From Tuberibacillus sp. Marseille-P3662 (GTDB lineage: Bacteria > Bacillota > Bacilli > Bacillales > Sporolactobacillaceae): a stretch of 64,000 nucleotides of DNA. The translations under genes and the position numbers were made by a program. This document shows positions 24,441-32,382 of the stretch, piece after piece. The notes below the pieces were generated by a model. That model did no database searches, was not told where the DNA came from, and saw only the letters and a program-made list of their open reading frames with translations. Position 1 is the first letter of the stretch; each line of letters begins with the position of its first letter. The stretch spans positions 426,507-490,506 of the forward strand of contig NZ_FXBS01000005.1 of assembly GCF_900178005.1 (NCBI RefSeq), written 5' to 3'.

Positions 24441-25292
24441 ATGATGAAGCTCATCGCGATTGATTTAGATGGGACACTGATCAAACGAGACCGTTCGATT
24501 TGCGAGGAAAATAGACAAGCGATTCGGGAGATCCAGCAGCAAGGACATACAGTAGCGATCTGTTCAGGTCGGTCTCTGCATGATACCCAGGACATTTTAC
24601 GACAAGCCGACCTTAACTGTCCGGTGATGGTGGGCAACGGTGCCTGGACGTATCAAGATGGAGAAAATATCAATCGGCTGATCATGCCCGAAGACGTGAC
24701 TTCAGAATTATTGTCTAAGCTAGAGTCAGAAGGCTGGTATTACGAGCTCTATACTAATAAGGGAGTTGTCGTCTTAGAAAAAGGCCGGGACCGTCTGTAT
24801 AAAGGCATTGAGGAAGCTAGACAAAAAGGTGCTGATATTTCAGAGGACTGGGCTAACGAAGAAATAGAAGTCCAGTATATGCAGCATGGTATTAGCTATA
24901 TGGACAATTATCAGAGTGTGGATACAGCCCAGGCAGACCTATATAAAATCTTTATTTTGTCGTTTGACCGCGACAAATTAGATCAATTACAAGAGCGTTT
25001 AAGTGGACGTCGGCAAATATCGTTAACGACCTCGGGCATAACAAAATTAGAAATTGCACATGAAAGGGTCAGCAAAGGCTATGCCGTTGCAAAAATGGCA
25101 GAAAAATTCCATATACCAATGGAAAAGACAGTAGCCATCGGCGATCATTTAAATGATTTATCAATGTTTGAAGTCGCGGGCACAAGCATTGCGATGGGGA
25201 ATGCAGAGGAAGCAGTGAAAGCGGCCAGTACGCATGTGACCAAGGATTATCTGGATCATGGCGTCGCTTATGCGCTTAAGCATTACATATAG
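24441..25292 (+). CDS. Cof-type HAD-superfamily phosphatase
   Basis: Haloacid dehalogenase family hydrolase, 283 residues, type IIB cap. Motif I is IAIDLDGTLIKRD (residues 5-17), motif II the ICSGRS segment, motif III a lysine in the region KGYAVAKMAEK, and motif IV GDHLNDLSMFEVAG. Such proteins dephosphorylate sugar phosphates or flavin and pyridoxal phosphates; the substrate cannot be read here. GGGAGGG precedes the start, where two adjacent ATG codons lie. Monocistronic. Confidence 0.9.
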   Translation: MMKLIAIDLDGTLIKRDRSICEENRQAIREIQQQGHTVAICSGRSLHDTQDILRQADLNCPVMVGNGAWTYQDGENINRLIMPEDVTSELLSKLESEGWYYELYTNKGVVVLEKGRDRLYKGIEEARQKGADISEDWANEEIEVQYMQHGISYMDNYQSVDTAQADLYKIFILSFDRDKLDQLQERLSGRRQISLTTSGITKLEIAHERVSKGYAVAKMAEKFHIPMEKTVAIGDHLNDLSMFEVAGTSIAMGNAEEAVKAASTHVTKDYLDHGVAYALKHYI

Positions 25293-25398
25293 TGTTTTTA
25301 GACATTAATGATAAGATGACTATAGAGGACAAAGAATGTGTTCTAGTATCATGAAATTTATTTAAAAATTGAAAAATATTGAAAGGAGCATGCCAGAC

Positions 25399-26040
25399 GT
25401 GAAATTTGATGAAACAGTGAGTGGGGAGTCAGGGGATGACGCACATTTAAGCCAACTGGCATCAGTTGGTCAAATGGCGGCGGGCATTGCTCATGAAGTA
25501 AAGAATCCATTAACGGCGGTTAAAGGGTTTTTACAGCTGCTCAACAAAGAAGAAGAAAGTGAATACATTGGTATTGCCCAAACAGAATTAGATCATGCTC
25601 TTACGACGTTGAATAACCTGCTTCAGGTCTCCAAACCAGATCTAGAAGATGAAGATTTTCAGACATTTAGTCTGGCGGTTGAGTTAGAGTCCATATTAAA
25701 TCTATTCGCTGATAAAGTGTACGATATTAATTTTATTACAGATTTTGACGATACAGATACCATCATATATGGGAAGAAGAATCAGTTTAAAAAAGCGCTC
25801 TTTAATCTTATCAAAAATTCAGTTGAATCGATTGAAAATCAAGGAACCGTAACGATCACACACGCTGCTATTAATGATGACATTGTTGTAACTATTGAAG
25901 ATACAGGTGTCGGCATTCCAAAAGATAAGCTGTCACTGCTTGGAACGCCATTTTTTACAACCAAGGACAAAGGTACAGGTATGGGGCTGACCCAAGTTTT
26001 TTTCCGTCATTTACCAACATGGCGGAAAAATGAGCGTTAA
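25399..26040 (+). CDS. soluble sensor histidine kinase, frame interrupted in a T7 run
   Basis: Cytoplasmic kinase core without any sensor or membrane domain: HisKA with the H-box AAGIAHEVKNPLTAVKGFL (about residues 30-50), N-box NLIKNSVESI, G1 DTGVGIP and G2 GTGMGLTQV. GTG 25399 has AAAGGAG ten bases upstream; the frame extends to TTG 25369. After G2 the frame derails: seven T at 25997-26003. With six T it reads VFSVIYQHGGKMSVNSTEGQ, the normal kinase end, and continues into the STAS frame. Similar sensor-less kinases feed the sporulation phosphorelay in bacilli. Frameshift may be an error, a mutation or a slippage site. Confidence 0.8.
   Translation: MKFDETVSGESGDDAHLSQLASVGQMAAGIAHEVKNPLTAVKGFLQLLNKEEESEYIGIAQTELDHALTTLNNLLQVSKPDLEDEDFQTFSLAVELESILNLFADKVYDINFITDFDDTDTIIYGKKNQFKKALFNLIKNSVESIENQGTVTITHAAINDDIVVTIEDTGVGIPKDKLSLLGTPFFTTKDKGTGMGLTQVFFRHLPTWRKNER
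25997..26003 (+). other. T7 homopolymer, frameshift point between kinase and STAS frames
   Basis: Seven T after CCCAAG. Removing one T restores the conserved kinase C-terminus and joins the frame to 26980. The sequence G-TTT-TTT-T-C could allow ribosomal or polymerase slippage. Confidence 0.75.
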
Positions 26041-26980
26041 CAGCACAGAAGGTCAAGGGACAGTTTTCACAATCAAAGTGCCTAAACAGAAACAAAGGCA
26101 AAAACGGAGGGTTAAAAAATTGGACTTACATTACAAAGAGAATGATTCCATCAAAGATTTTTTTTCTCAGAATCGAGACCACTTTGAAGAAAGATTACTA
26201 GATGAAGCCACCAATGTAAAAGATAAAATTGACGAAATACATAGATTAGGCAATATCAATCTCCTAGATAATGCGCACAAACTCGTTTTATTTGTTGTAG
26301 ATGAGCGGGAGCATGAATTAATTTCTTTTGCCAAGCAAGAAGGGGTAGCCTGGGCCAAGCATTCATTAACACTCGCATTTAAGTTGGAATGGGTTCAGGC
26401 TATTCGAAGGACGCTATGGGATTTCTTATATAATTATGATGTGCTGATGCATTCTGAGCCTAAGAGAGAGGACTTCTATGCAACGGAAAAGAAGATTAAC
26501 GAATTGATGGATCAATTCTTTGCCAATTTTTTCATCAGTTATTCACAGTACAAGGATGAATTACTTGAAAAGCAACGGGAGTTAGTCGAAGACCTTTCCG
26601 TTCCCATTATTCCCATCAATAAAGAAATCTGTATCCTACCTCTCATTGGTATGATCGATTATCTTAGGATTTCGACCATTATGGATAAAGTGCTCCATGA
26701 AATTGAGCAACAGCATATTCAAACCTTAATCATAGACCTTTCAGGTGTGACACCTATGGATGAAGAGATTATCCATAGTCTACAGAAAATCATTGAAGGC
26801 ATTGCTATGATGGGATGCCGAACAGTTCTAACAGGATTACGAGCAGAAATCGTCAAATCCATGGTTGATTCAGGAGAAGGCCTTTCCAACCAAGCTGAAT
26901 TCAAGGGAACCCTTCAAATCGCTTTGAATGATGTCCTTAATAAACAAGAAGTGGATGCTAATATTTCAATGGAGGTGTAA
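26030..26980 (+). CDS. kinase C-terminus joined to RsbR-like STAS protein; internal start at 26120
   Basis: The first about 25 residues (MSVNSTEGQGTVFTIKVPKQ) are the end of the upstream kinase. The rest is an RsbR/RsbRD paralogue: an N-terminal helical sensor domain (about 38-185 of this frame) and a C-terminal STAS domain (about 200-300) with IDLSGVTPMDEEIIHSLQ and GLRAEIVKSM. CGGAGGG at 26105-26111 lies eight bases before TTG 26120, so a separate 286-residue STAS protein is also expected. RsbR paralogues form the stressosome that controls SigB. No stop separates kinase and STAS, so a fused product and a separate product may both exist. Confidence 0.8.
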   Translation: MSVNSTEGQGTVFTIKVPKQKQRQKRRVKKLDLHYKENDSIKDFFSQNRDHFEERLLDEATNVKDKIDEIHRLGNINLLDNAHKLVLFVVDEREHELISFAKQEGVAWAKHSLTLAFKLEWVQAIRRTLWDFLYNYDVLMHSEPKREDFYATEKKINELMDQFFANFFISYSQYKDELLEKQRELVEDLSVPIIPINKEICILPLIGMIDYLRISTIMDKVLHEIEQQHIQTLIIDLSGVTPMDEEIIHSLQKIIEGIAMMGCRTVLTGLRAEIVKSMVDSGEGLSNQAEFKGTLQIALNDVLNKQEVDANISMEV

Positions 26981-27009
26981 TAGGCGGCCGTAGGCAATTA
27001 CAATGAGAG

Positions 27010-27051
27010 ACATCTCCCCAAGAAGCAAACGCCTTGGGGAGGTGTTTTTTT
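27010..27051 (+). terminator. intrinsic terminator of the kinase/STAS transcript
   Basis: ACATCTCCCCAAG (27010-27022) pairs with CTTGGGGAGGTGT (27033-27045), followed by six to seven T. About 30 bases after the stop at 26980. Confidence 0.85.
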
Positions 27052-27064
27052 ATTACTATAGAAT

Positions 27065-27207
27065 GGGACAACGCGCTTGTTATGGGACAAGCGCGTTCCA
27101 AGCTCAATGATTTGTGGGACAGAATAAAGAAAAAGCGGGACACATTTGTTAAAGTGCGTGACAACCATGGGACAACGCGCTTGTTATGGGACAAGCGCGT
27201 TCCAAGT
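27065..27207. repeat. 104-bp tandem repeat array, left part
   Basis: Period 104: GGGACAACGCGCTTGTTATG recurs at 27065 and 27169. Each unit contains an AACGCGCTTGT / ACAAGCGCGTT hairpin and GCGGGACACATTTG. The second unit is cut after 39 bases by the IS; the array resumes at 28772 with the rest of that unit. Confidence 0.85.
27204..27207. repeat. target site duplication AAGT, left copy
   Basis: AAGT directly before the IS; the same four bases at 28768-28771 directly after it. The uninterrupted repeat unit contains AAGT once (GTTCCAAGTTCAGTG), which defines the insertion exactly. Confidence 0.8.
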
Positions 27208-27500
27208 TGGACTTCTGTCAATAAAGTGGACAAACTTTCACGAAAAAACTTTTAATCCATACGTTAAGTTAGGCATTGGTCTTCCCTTTAAACGAGAACC
27301 GAAATGAATCAACACGCAATAATTAAGCTCATGAGTCGAGTAAGGGGTATTTGAATCAAAGGGAACACGGCCTATAGTCGCAACTTGACATGGAGCCTCT
27401 ACGGGCGTGAGTTCCAGGCCAAGGAGCCAGCTATTATAAAAGATTGGCTCGCCGTCGAGGCTATCACGCCCGCCACTCCAAATAAAGTTGCTGGTTGTAT

Positions 27501-28382
27501 TTAGGCTGTTTTGTCCTGCTTTCGCTCCGTCAATGCCCAATAAGCCCGTTCATATTGATTGGGTGAGACATAGCCGAGCGTTGAATGACTTCTTCTCTCA
27601 TTATAAAAGCTCATGATATAGTCCCAGATGTCTTTTTTGGCTTCTTCACGACTTCTATATTGACGACGATAAATACGGTCTTTCTTAATGGTCGCATGAA
27701 AGGATTCAATGCATGCGTTGTCATAACAGTTGCCACGCCGGCTCATACTGATTTGAATATTGTGTGCATTTAGGCACTCAATATATTCTTTGGATGCGTA
27801 CTGACTGCCACGGTCCGAATGATGAATGAGCTTGTCTGAAGGATGTCTCAAACGGATGGCTCGGTTAAGCGCCTTTAAAACCAACGCTTTGGACAAGCTT
27901 TTATCAATATGCCACCCAATGATTTTACGCGAATATAAATCCATCACACTAGCTAAATATAACCATCCTTCTAATGTCCACACATAAGTGATATCGGTCA
28001 CCCATGCACGGTCAGGCTGTTCTGGATTGAAATGACGATTCAATAAATTTGGATAAATGGGATGACTGTGATTCGAGTCTGTTGTTGTCACAAAACGTTT
28101 TTCTGGAACCGCACGGAGCCCCCTTTCTCTCATATATCTCCCCACTGTTTTCTCCGAAACATGAATGTCTTGTTTTCGAAGTTCATGGGTGATTCGTGGG
28201 CTTCCATACGTTTCACGATACTCATAGAAAAGTCGACAAATGACACCCTTCAAACGTTCCTTTTCTTTTTCACAATCACTTTGATGGGGTCGCATTTTAA
28301 GCCATTTATAAAAGCCACTTTTCGAGACTTCTAGAACTTGGCACATCTTCACGACTCGAAACTCGTGGCGATGTTCATTCAT
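27501..28382 (-). CDS. IS3-family transposase orfB (DDE integrase core)
   Basis: Catalytic half of the IS3-type transposase, 293 residues from its own ATG. An HTH_21 region precedes the rve core with the triad Asp in WVTDITYVWT, Asp in IHHSDRGSQY and Glu in NACIESFHATIKKD, then HSTLGYVSPNQYE. In IS3 elements the active enzyme is the OrfAB fusion made by -1 frameshifting; here the orfB frame is open upstream through the slippery site at 28427-28433, so the fusion can form. Confidence 0.95.
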   Translation of the reverse strand: MNEHRHEFRVVKMCQVLEVSKSGFYKWLKMRPHQSDCEKEKERLKGVICRLFYEYRETYGSPRITHELRKQDIHVSEKTVGRYMRERGLRAVPEKRFVTTTDSNHSHPIYPNLLNRHFNPEQPDRAWVTDITYVWTLEGWLYLASVMDLYSRKIIGWHIDKSLSKALVLKALNRAIRLRHPSDKLIHHSDRGSQYASKEYIECLNAHNIQISMSRRGNCYDNACIESFHATIKKDRIYRRQYRSREEAKKDIWDYIMSFYNERRSHSTLGYVSPNQYERAYWALTERKQDKTA

Positions 28383-28393
28383 GAAAGCGTAAA

Positions 28394-28687
28394 TTATTTC
28401 TGGTTTTTCATGAAGATGTGCGCCGCCTTTTTTACGATTTCGTTCTCCTCTTTCAATTCCTTAATTTGATCCAGCAATTCCTTTTCCCGTTTCTTGTGCT
28501 CACTAGGGGTGATATAGTCCAATTCCTCGGCTTTCAACTGTTTTTTCTTCCGATAATCACGGACCCAACGCGTCATCGTTTTATAAGGGAGATCCATTTC
28601 TCTAGATACTTCCGCCGCTTTTTTGCCTTCATCCACAACCATTTTGGCAACATATTCCTTGAATTCGTCATCATAATGTTTTCCCAT
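28394..28687 (-). CDS. IS3-family transposase orfA (HTH)
   Basis: 97-residue DNA-binding half: HTH with DEFKEYVAKMVVDEGKKAAEV and VSREMDLPYKTMTRWVRDY, then a leucine-zipper-like coiled coil (KRKELLDQIKELKEENEIVKK-type). GGAG lies upstream of the ATG on the minus strand. Near its end is AAAAAAG, where ribosomes can shift to the orfB frame. Confidence 0.92.
   Translation of the reverse strand: MGKHYDDEFKEYVAKMVVDEGKKAAEVSREMDLPYKTMTRWVRDYRKKKQLKAEELDYITPSEHKKREKELLDQIKELKEENEIVKKAAHIFMKNQK
28427..28433 (-). other. programmed -1 frameshift site A_AAA_AAG
   Basis: On the minus strand, in the orfA frame, codons GTA-AAA-AAG give the classic slippery heptamer A AAA AAG. After a -1 shift the frame reads KKGGAHLHEKPEIIYAFMNE straight into orfB. 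Confidence 0.85.
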
Positions 28688-28771
28688 CTTTAGACACGCT
28701 CCATTCGATTGATAATTTCATTGTAAAAATTCTCTCTGTAGCGTGTCCACTTTTTAGACTAACTCTAAAGT

Positions 28772-28966
28772 TCAGTGATTTACGGGACAGAATGAAGAAA
28801 AAGCGGGACACATTTGTTAAAGTGCGTGACAACCATGGGACAACGCGCTTGTTATGGGACAAGCGCGTTCCAAGTTCAGTGATTTGCGGGACAGAATGAA
28901 GAAAAAGCGGGACACATTTGTTAAAGTGCGTGACAACCATGGGACAACGCGCTTGTTATGGGACAA
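28772..28966. repeat. 104-bp tandem repeat array, right part
   Basis: Continues the interrupted unit to 28836, then a full unit 28837-28940 and a partial one from 28941 to about 28966. Without the IS the array would be about 3.25 units. It abuts the 3' end of the GMP reductase gene. Confidence 0.85.
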
Positions 28967-28971
28967 AGGTG

Positions 28972-29952
28972 TTACACGCTGTCTCCATTAAAAATTGAAT
29001 TTTTCACGACGACATAGCCGACATGACGAAGGTCTTCCAACGTATTGCCGCCCGCATAGGAAATTGAGGATTGAAGGTCTTGCTCCAGTTCTTGCAAAGT
29101 ATCATCTAAAGAACCTTTGTGCTCGACAACCATTCGCTTGCCCTCCACATTTTTCTTTTCACCTTTTTGATATTCAGAAGCCGAACCAAAGTATTCTTTA
29201 TAGAGCTTACCATCTTTCTCAATGGTTTTTCCTGGAGATTCTTCATGTCCAGCTAGTAAAGAACCGACCATAACCATTGATGCGCCAAATCGGATGGATT
29301 TAGCGATGTCGCCATGAGTGCGAATGCCTCCGTCAGCAATAATCGGTTGACTGGCTGCCTCAGCACACCAACGTAATGCAGCTAATTGCCAACCCCCTGT
29401 TCCAAATCCTGTTTTAATTTTAGTGGTGCAAACTTTTCCAGGTCCAATACCCACTTTTGTCGCATCCGCACCCGCCTGTTCTAATTCTCTTACGGCCTTG
29501 GGGGTGCCTACATTCCCTGCAATAACAAAACTTTGAGGCAAGTGCTGCTTAATATGTTGAACCATCTCGATCACGGCATTGGCATGACCATGGGCGATAT
29601 CAATCGTAATGAACTCTGGTGTGAGGCGTTCATCTGACAACTGTTGTATGAATCGAAACTCTGCATCTTTAACCCCAACACTAATAGATGTGATTAAATC
29701 GCGTGATTGCATGTCTTTAACAAAAGCTAATCGCTTCTCGGGTTCAAACCGATGCATAACATAGAAGTAACCCTTTTCTGCTAAGGAAATAGCGATGTTT
29801 TCATCGATAACCGTCTGCATATTGGCAGGGACTACAGGTAATTTAAAAGTATGTCCACCCAAAGTCACTGAGGTATCACATTCAGATCGGCTATTTACCA
29901 TACATTTTTCCGGAATCAACTGGATATCTTCGTAATCAAATACATTTTCCAT
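28972..29952 (-). CDS. guaC: GMP reductase
   Basis: Converts GMP to IMP and ammonia with NADPH, linking guanine to adenine nucleotide pools. 326 residues, the length of B. subtilis Gua[16 protein letters not shown] at the N-terminus, [15 protein letters not shown], the catalytic-cysteine loop [21 protein letters not shown], and [20 protein letters not shown] are diagnostic. Missing CBS domains separate it from IMP dehydrogenase. AAGGAT stands before ATG 29952 on the minus strand. An inverted pair of ACGAAYATT motifs lies upstream and could be a PurR site. Confidence 0.95.
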   Translation of the reverse strand: MENVFDYEDIQLIPEKCMVNSRSECDTSVTLGGHTFKLPVVPANMQTVIDENIAISLAEKGYFYVMHRFEPEKRLAFVKDMQSRDLITSISVGVKDAEFRFIQQLSDERLTPEFITIDIAHGHANAVIEMVQHIKQHLPQSFVIAGNVGTPKAVRELEQAGADATKVGIGPGKVCTTKIKTGFGTGGWQLAALRWCAEAASQPIIADGGIRTHGDIAKSIRFGASMVMVGSLLAGHEESPGKTIEKDGKLYKEYFGSASEYQKGEKKNVEGKRMVVEHKGSLDDTLQELEQDLQSSISYAGGNTLEDLRHVGYVVVKNSIFNGDSV

Positions 29953-29969
29953 GATCAACATCCTTAAAG

Positions 29970-30006
29970 ACGAATATTATTAAATAAGTATATGTTTAAT
30001 GTTCGT
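29970..30006. promoter_or_regulatory. possible PurR-box-like inverted repeat upstream of guaC
   Basis: ACGAATATT (29970-29978) and AATGTTCGT (29998-30006) are inverted copies with one difference, 19 bases apart. B. subtilis PurBoxes are inverted CGAAC-containing motifs 16-17 bases apart, and guaC belongs to that regulon there. The match is partial. Confidence 0.35.
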
Positions 30007-30130
30007 ACATTAGTAAATTTACAATATTTCAAGCAGTGTGTCAAAGTTTTTTGTCAATTGATTTTTGCTTAAGGCTCTTTTCGTATGGATTGTTGATTGG
30101 TCGCATCCCGAATACACTGCTATTTAAGTA

Positions 30131-30162
30131 TAAAAAAACGAGGGAGAACGATGCTCCCTCGT
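30131..30162 (-). terminator. intrinsic terminator of the 2HCT operon
   Basis: On the minus strand ACGAGGGAG (30162-30154) pairs with CTCCCTCGT (30146-30138), followed by seven T. It lies just after the stop of the transporter at 30171. Confidence 0.85.
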
Positions 30163-30170
30163 AGTGGCTT

Positions 30171-31493
30171 CTATAACAATGGCACAATCAATCCGGCAAT
30201 CAAGAGGATGAGTGCACCTCCAAGTCGGGAAGAGATTTGGGCAAAAGGCATGAGTTCCATACGTTTAGAAGCGGATAGTACGGCAACATCACCGGTTCCA
30301 CCCATGTTAGCCATGCATAAACCGGCTGTAATCGCAGCTTCAATAGGGTAAAAACCGACGAGTTTTCCAAGAAGACCTGCTCCAATGGCTGCTCCGAGTA
30401 TGACGCTGATAACGAGAAGGATGTACTCTAATGTCAGAGCATTTAGGACAGAGCCTAAGTCTGTATAGGCCACTCCAATGCCAATTAACAATGCTAACGT
30501 CCAGTTTTTAGCAACGAACTGATACCATTGGTTGGCGCCATTTTCTACGATGTCCGGAAGCCATCCGCCCAGCTTGAAAATGGCAACCATAATAATCATT
30601 AGGGCATAGGGATGCAGCGGAATAAAGCTTCCGAGGATTTGGCCAATAACATAGAATAATAAGGCCGCGACGACACCAATTCCCATTTCGCTTATATTAT
30701 AAGTGATGGCTTTTTGCTCCACGTGGAATCCCGTCATTAATTGCCCATTACCAGTCAGTTTAGGAAATTTAGCCCCAACCATGTTCAGGATACCTGCTAA
30801 TATTATAGCGAAAACATTCCCAAGAGCTAAAGCGGGTACCAATATTGAAATATAATAAGAAGGATCGTTACCTAAAATGCCAGAGTATATTTGAGACATG
30901 GGGACAGCACCAGCACCCATACCTCCGCCCATGATCGGCATGGCGATCACGAGGATGGCTTCCTTGAATCCGTAACCTATCAATAAGCCAATCATTCCTG
31001 TCAGAAATATAGAAAGCAATACACCTGCGAGCAGCGGTAGCGCAAACTTGGAGCCGGCCTGTTTTAATATTTTCGAGTTCATGCCTAAAATACTACCTGT
31101 AATGAGGGCTGCAATGTAAAAGTTGAGAAATCCGCCTGATTTCATAAAGTCGGTAATCTGTGTAACGGTGTTTTCAGGCATGAGTCCGGAGTAGACCATG
31201 AAGGCGGCCCCAAAAATAGCAAGAATCGCTCCTCCGCCGAGAAAACTCTTGATAATCGGTGTGTGGTCACCGATCCATCCAAGCAGTTCACCCAATACCA
31301 TCATGATGAGTAAGGCACCGATCATTCCGGCAGGGAGATTATTTGTGTACATAGCGAATAACGATAAAACTGTGATGCCAGCAAACCAGATCATCGGTAT
31401 ATTAAAAATTTTGATTCGCTGCCAGAATGGTTTTGATTCCGAAGGTGTTGCGTCGATATCCTGTTGGTCCATCTTTTCTGCTTCCTGTGTCAT
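30171..31493 (-). CDS. 2-hydroxycarboxylate transporter (2HCT/CitS family)
   Basis: Membrane symporter for citrate, malate, citramalate or similar 2-hydroxy acids, 440 residues. It has the two-domain 2HCT pattern: N-terminal NIPMIWFAGITVLSLFAMYT, the GGGMGAGAVPMSQIYSGI reentrant loop and a second GG-containing loop CMANMGGTGDVAVLSASKRM. GGAGGC lies five bases before ATG 31493 and overlaps the stop of the CitE-like gene; the frame opens earlier at 31529. Third gene of the cassette CaiB-like, CitE-like, 2HCT, which supports import of the acid those enzymes cleave. Confidence 0.92.
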   Translation of the reverse strand: MTQEAEKMDQQDIDATPSESKPFWQRIKIFNIPMIWFAGITVLSLFAMYTNNLPAGMIGALLIMMVLGELLGWIGDHTPIIKSFLGGGAILAIFGAAFMVYSGLMPENTVTQITDFMKSGGFLNFYIAALITGSILGMNSKILKQAGSKFALPLLAGVLLSIFLTGMIGLLIGYGFKEAILVIAMPIMGGGMGAGAVPMSQIYSGILGNDPSYYISILVPALALGNVFAIILAGILNMVGAKFPKLTGNGQLMTGFHVEQKAITYNISEMGIGVVAALLFYVIGQILGSFIPLHPYALMIIMVAIFKLGGWLPDIVENGANQWYQFVAKNWTLALLIGIGVAYTDLGSVLNALTLEYILLVISVILGAAIGAGLLGKLVGFYPIEAAITAGLCMANMGGTGDVAVLSASKRMELMPFAQISSRLGGALILLIAGLIVPLL

Positions 31494-31503
31494 ACTTCGC
31501 CTC

Positions 31504-32364
31504 CTAGCCGTTGTTAATTGCTTTTTCATCTTCTAATACTTGATAAGCCTTTTCGATCACAGGCCTATCAATCATCTTTCCGTTCAGTTGAAAGGTTCCG
31601 GCTTGAGCTTCGGCGTGTTTTACCAATTCTTTTGCGAAGCTGATTTCATCATCCGTTGGTGAAAACACGTCATTTGCGGGTTCGATCTGAGCAGGGTGGA
31701 TCAAAAGCTTTCCTCCGAATCCAAGCGACTTAGCATAGCTGCTGCTCTGGCGGAATCCCTCTGAGTCTTTTAAATGAGTATAAACTGTGTCAATCGGTTT
31801 CTTAATATTGGCAACGCGAGAAGAGATAACAATTTCGGAACGCGCGTACAGTAATTCATGCTCTTGAGGGGTATCTTGTGCCCCAATGTCATGTGTGAAA
31901 TCCACGCCACCAAATGCAAGTCTTGTGATGCGTTCACTAGCTACTGCTATCTCATGTGCCTTTTTGACCCCAGCAGCACTTTCAATTAAAGGGAGAATAA
32001 GGTATGTCTTATCCAATTGATTGTACTGTTCAGCATCCTCTAGATGTTGAGCTAGTTTTTCAATATCCTCTTTTGAGGACGCCTTTGGCAGCATGAAGCC
32101 TTGTAATGCGTTTGAGTTTCCTAGACTTTTTATAAACGTCATGTCGTCTAAGAAATCAGTTGTTTCAATGCTGTTAATTCTGATGAAAACGGGACGATGC
32201 CAATACTGAATATGTTTTTTCAATAGATCTCTGGCGGCGGGCTTTGTCTCAATGGCTACCGCATCTTCAAGATCCAAGAGAATAATATCTGCTTCCAGCT
32301 GATTGACTTTGGATATCATCGTTTCTTGATCAGCTGGCACAAATAAGAGAGATCGACTTAGCAC
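31504..32364 (-). CDS. CitE-like (HpcH/HpaI family) acyl-CoA lyase
   Basis: TIM-barrel lyase of the citrate lyase beta / malyl-CoA lyase group, 286 residues. RSLLFVPADQETMISKV at the N-terminus, LDLEDAVAIETKPAAR with the acidic metal site, VRINS-type segment (FIRINSIET), LILPLIESAAGV, FGGVDFTHDIGA and KLLIHPAQI are all present. Lyases of this kind split malyl-CoA or citramalyl-CoA to acetyl-CoA and glyoxylate or pyruvate. The citD and citF genes of a true citrate lyase are absent; a CaiB-type CoA-transferase precedes it. Start is GTG with GGAG upstream. Confidence 0.9.
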   Translation of the reverse strand: MLSRSLLFVPADQETMISKVNQLEADIILLDLEDAVAIETKPAARDLLKKHIQYWHRPVFIRINSIETTDFLDDMTFIKSLGNSNALQGFMLPKASSKEDIEKLAQHLEDAEQYNQLDKTYLILPLIESAAGVKKAHEIAVASERITRLAFGGVDFTHDIGAQDTPQEHELLYARSEIVISSRVANIKKPIDTVYTHLKDSEGFRQSSSYAKSLGFGGKLLIHPAQIEPANDVFSPTDDEISFAKELVKHAEAQAGTFQLNGKMIDRPVIEKAYQVLEDEKAINNG

Positions 32365-32382
32365 ATCTCATCGGGCTCCTTT

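Larger units (their letters stand above)
27208..28767 (-). mobile_element. complete IS3-family insertion sequence (IS150-like), 1560 bp
   Basis: Ends are related in inverted orientation: left TGGACTTCTGTCAATAAAG-TGGACA, right (complement) TAGAGTTAGTCTAAAAAG-TGGACA, sharing AAAGTGGACA and the outer bases. It carries orfA and orfB on the minus strand with a -1 slippery site, and is flanked by a 4-bp AAGT duplication. All parts look intact, so it may still be active. The segment 27208-27500 after orfB (about 290 bases) is longer than usual for the family and holds no recognised gene. Confidence 0.9.

Noticed and set aside
27238..27540. 100-codon frame at the end of the IS
   Set aside because: Overlaps the orfB end, no recognisable domain and no good start signal; kept only as an observation about the unusual tail.
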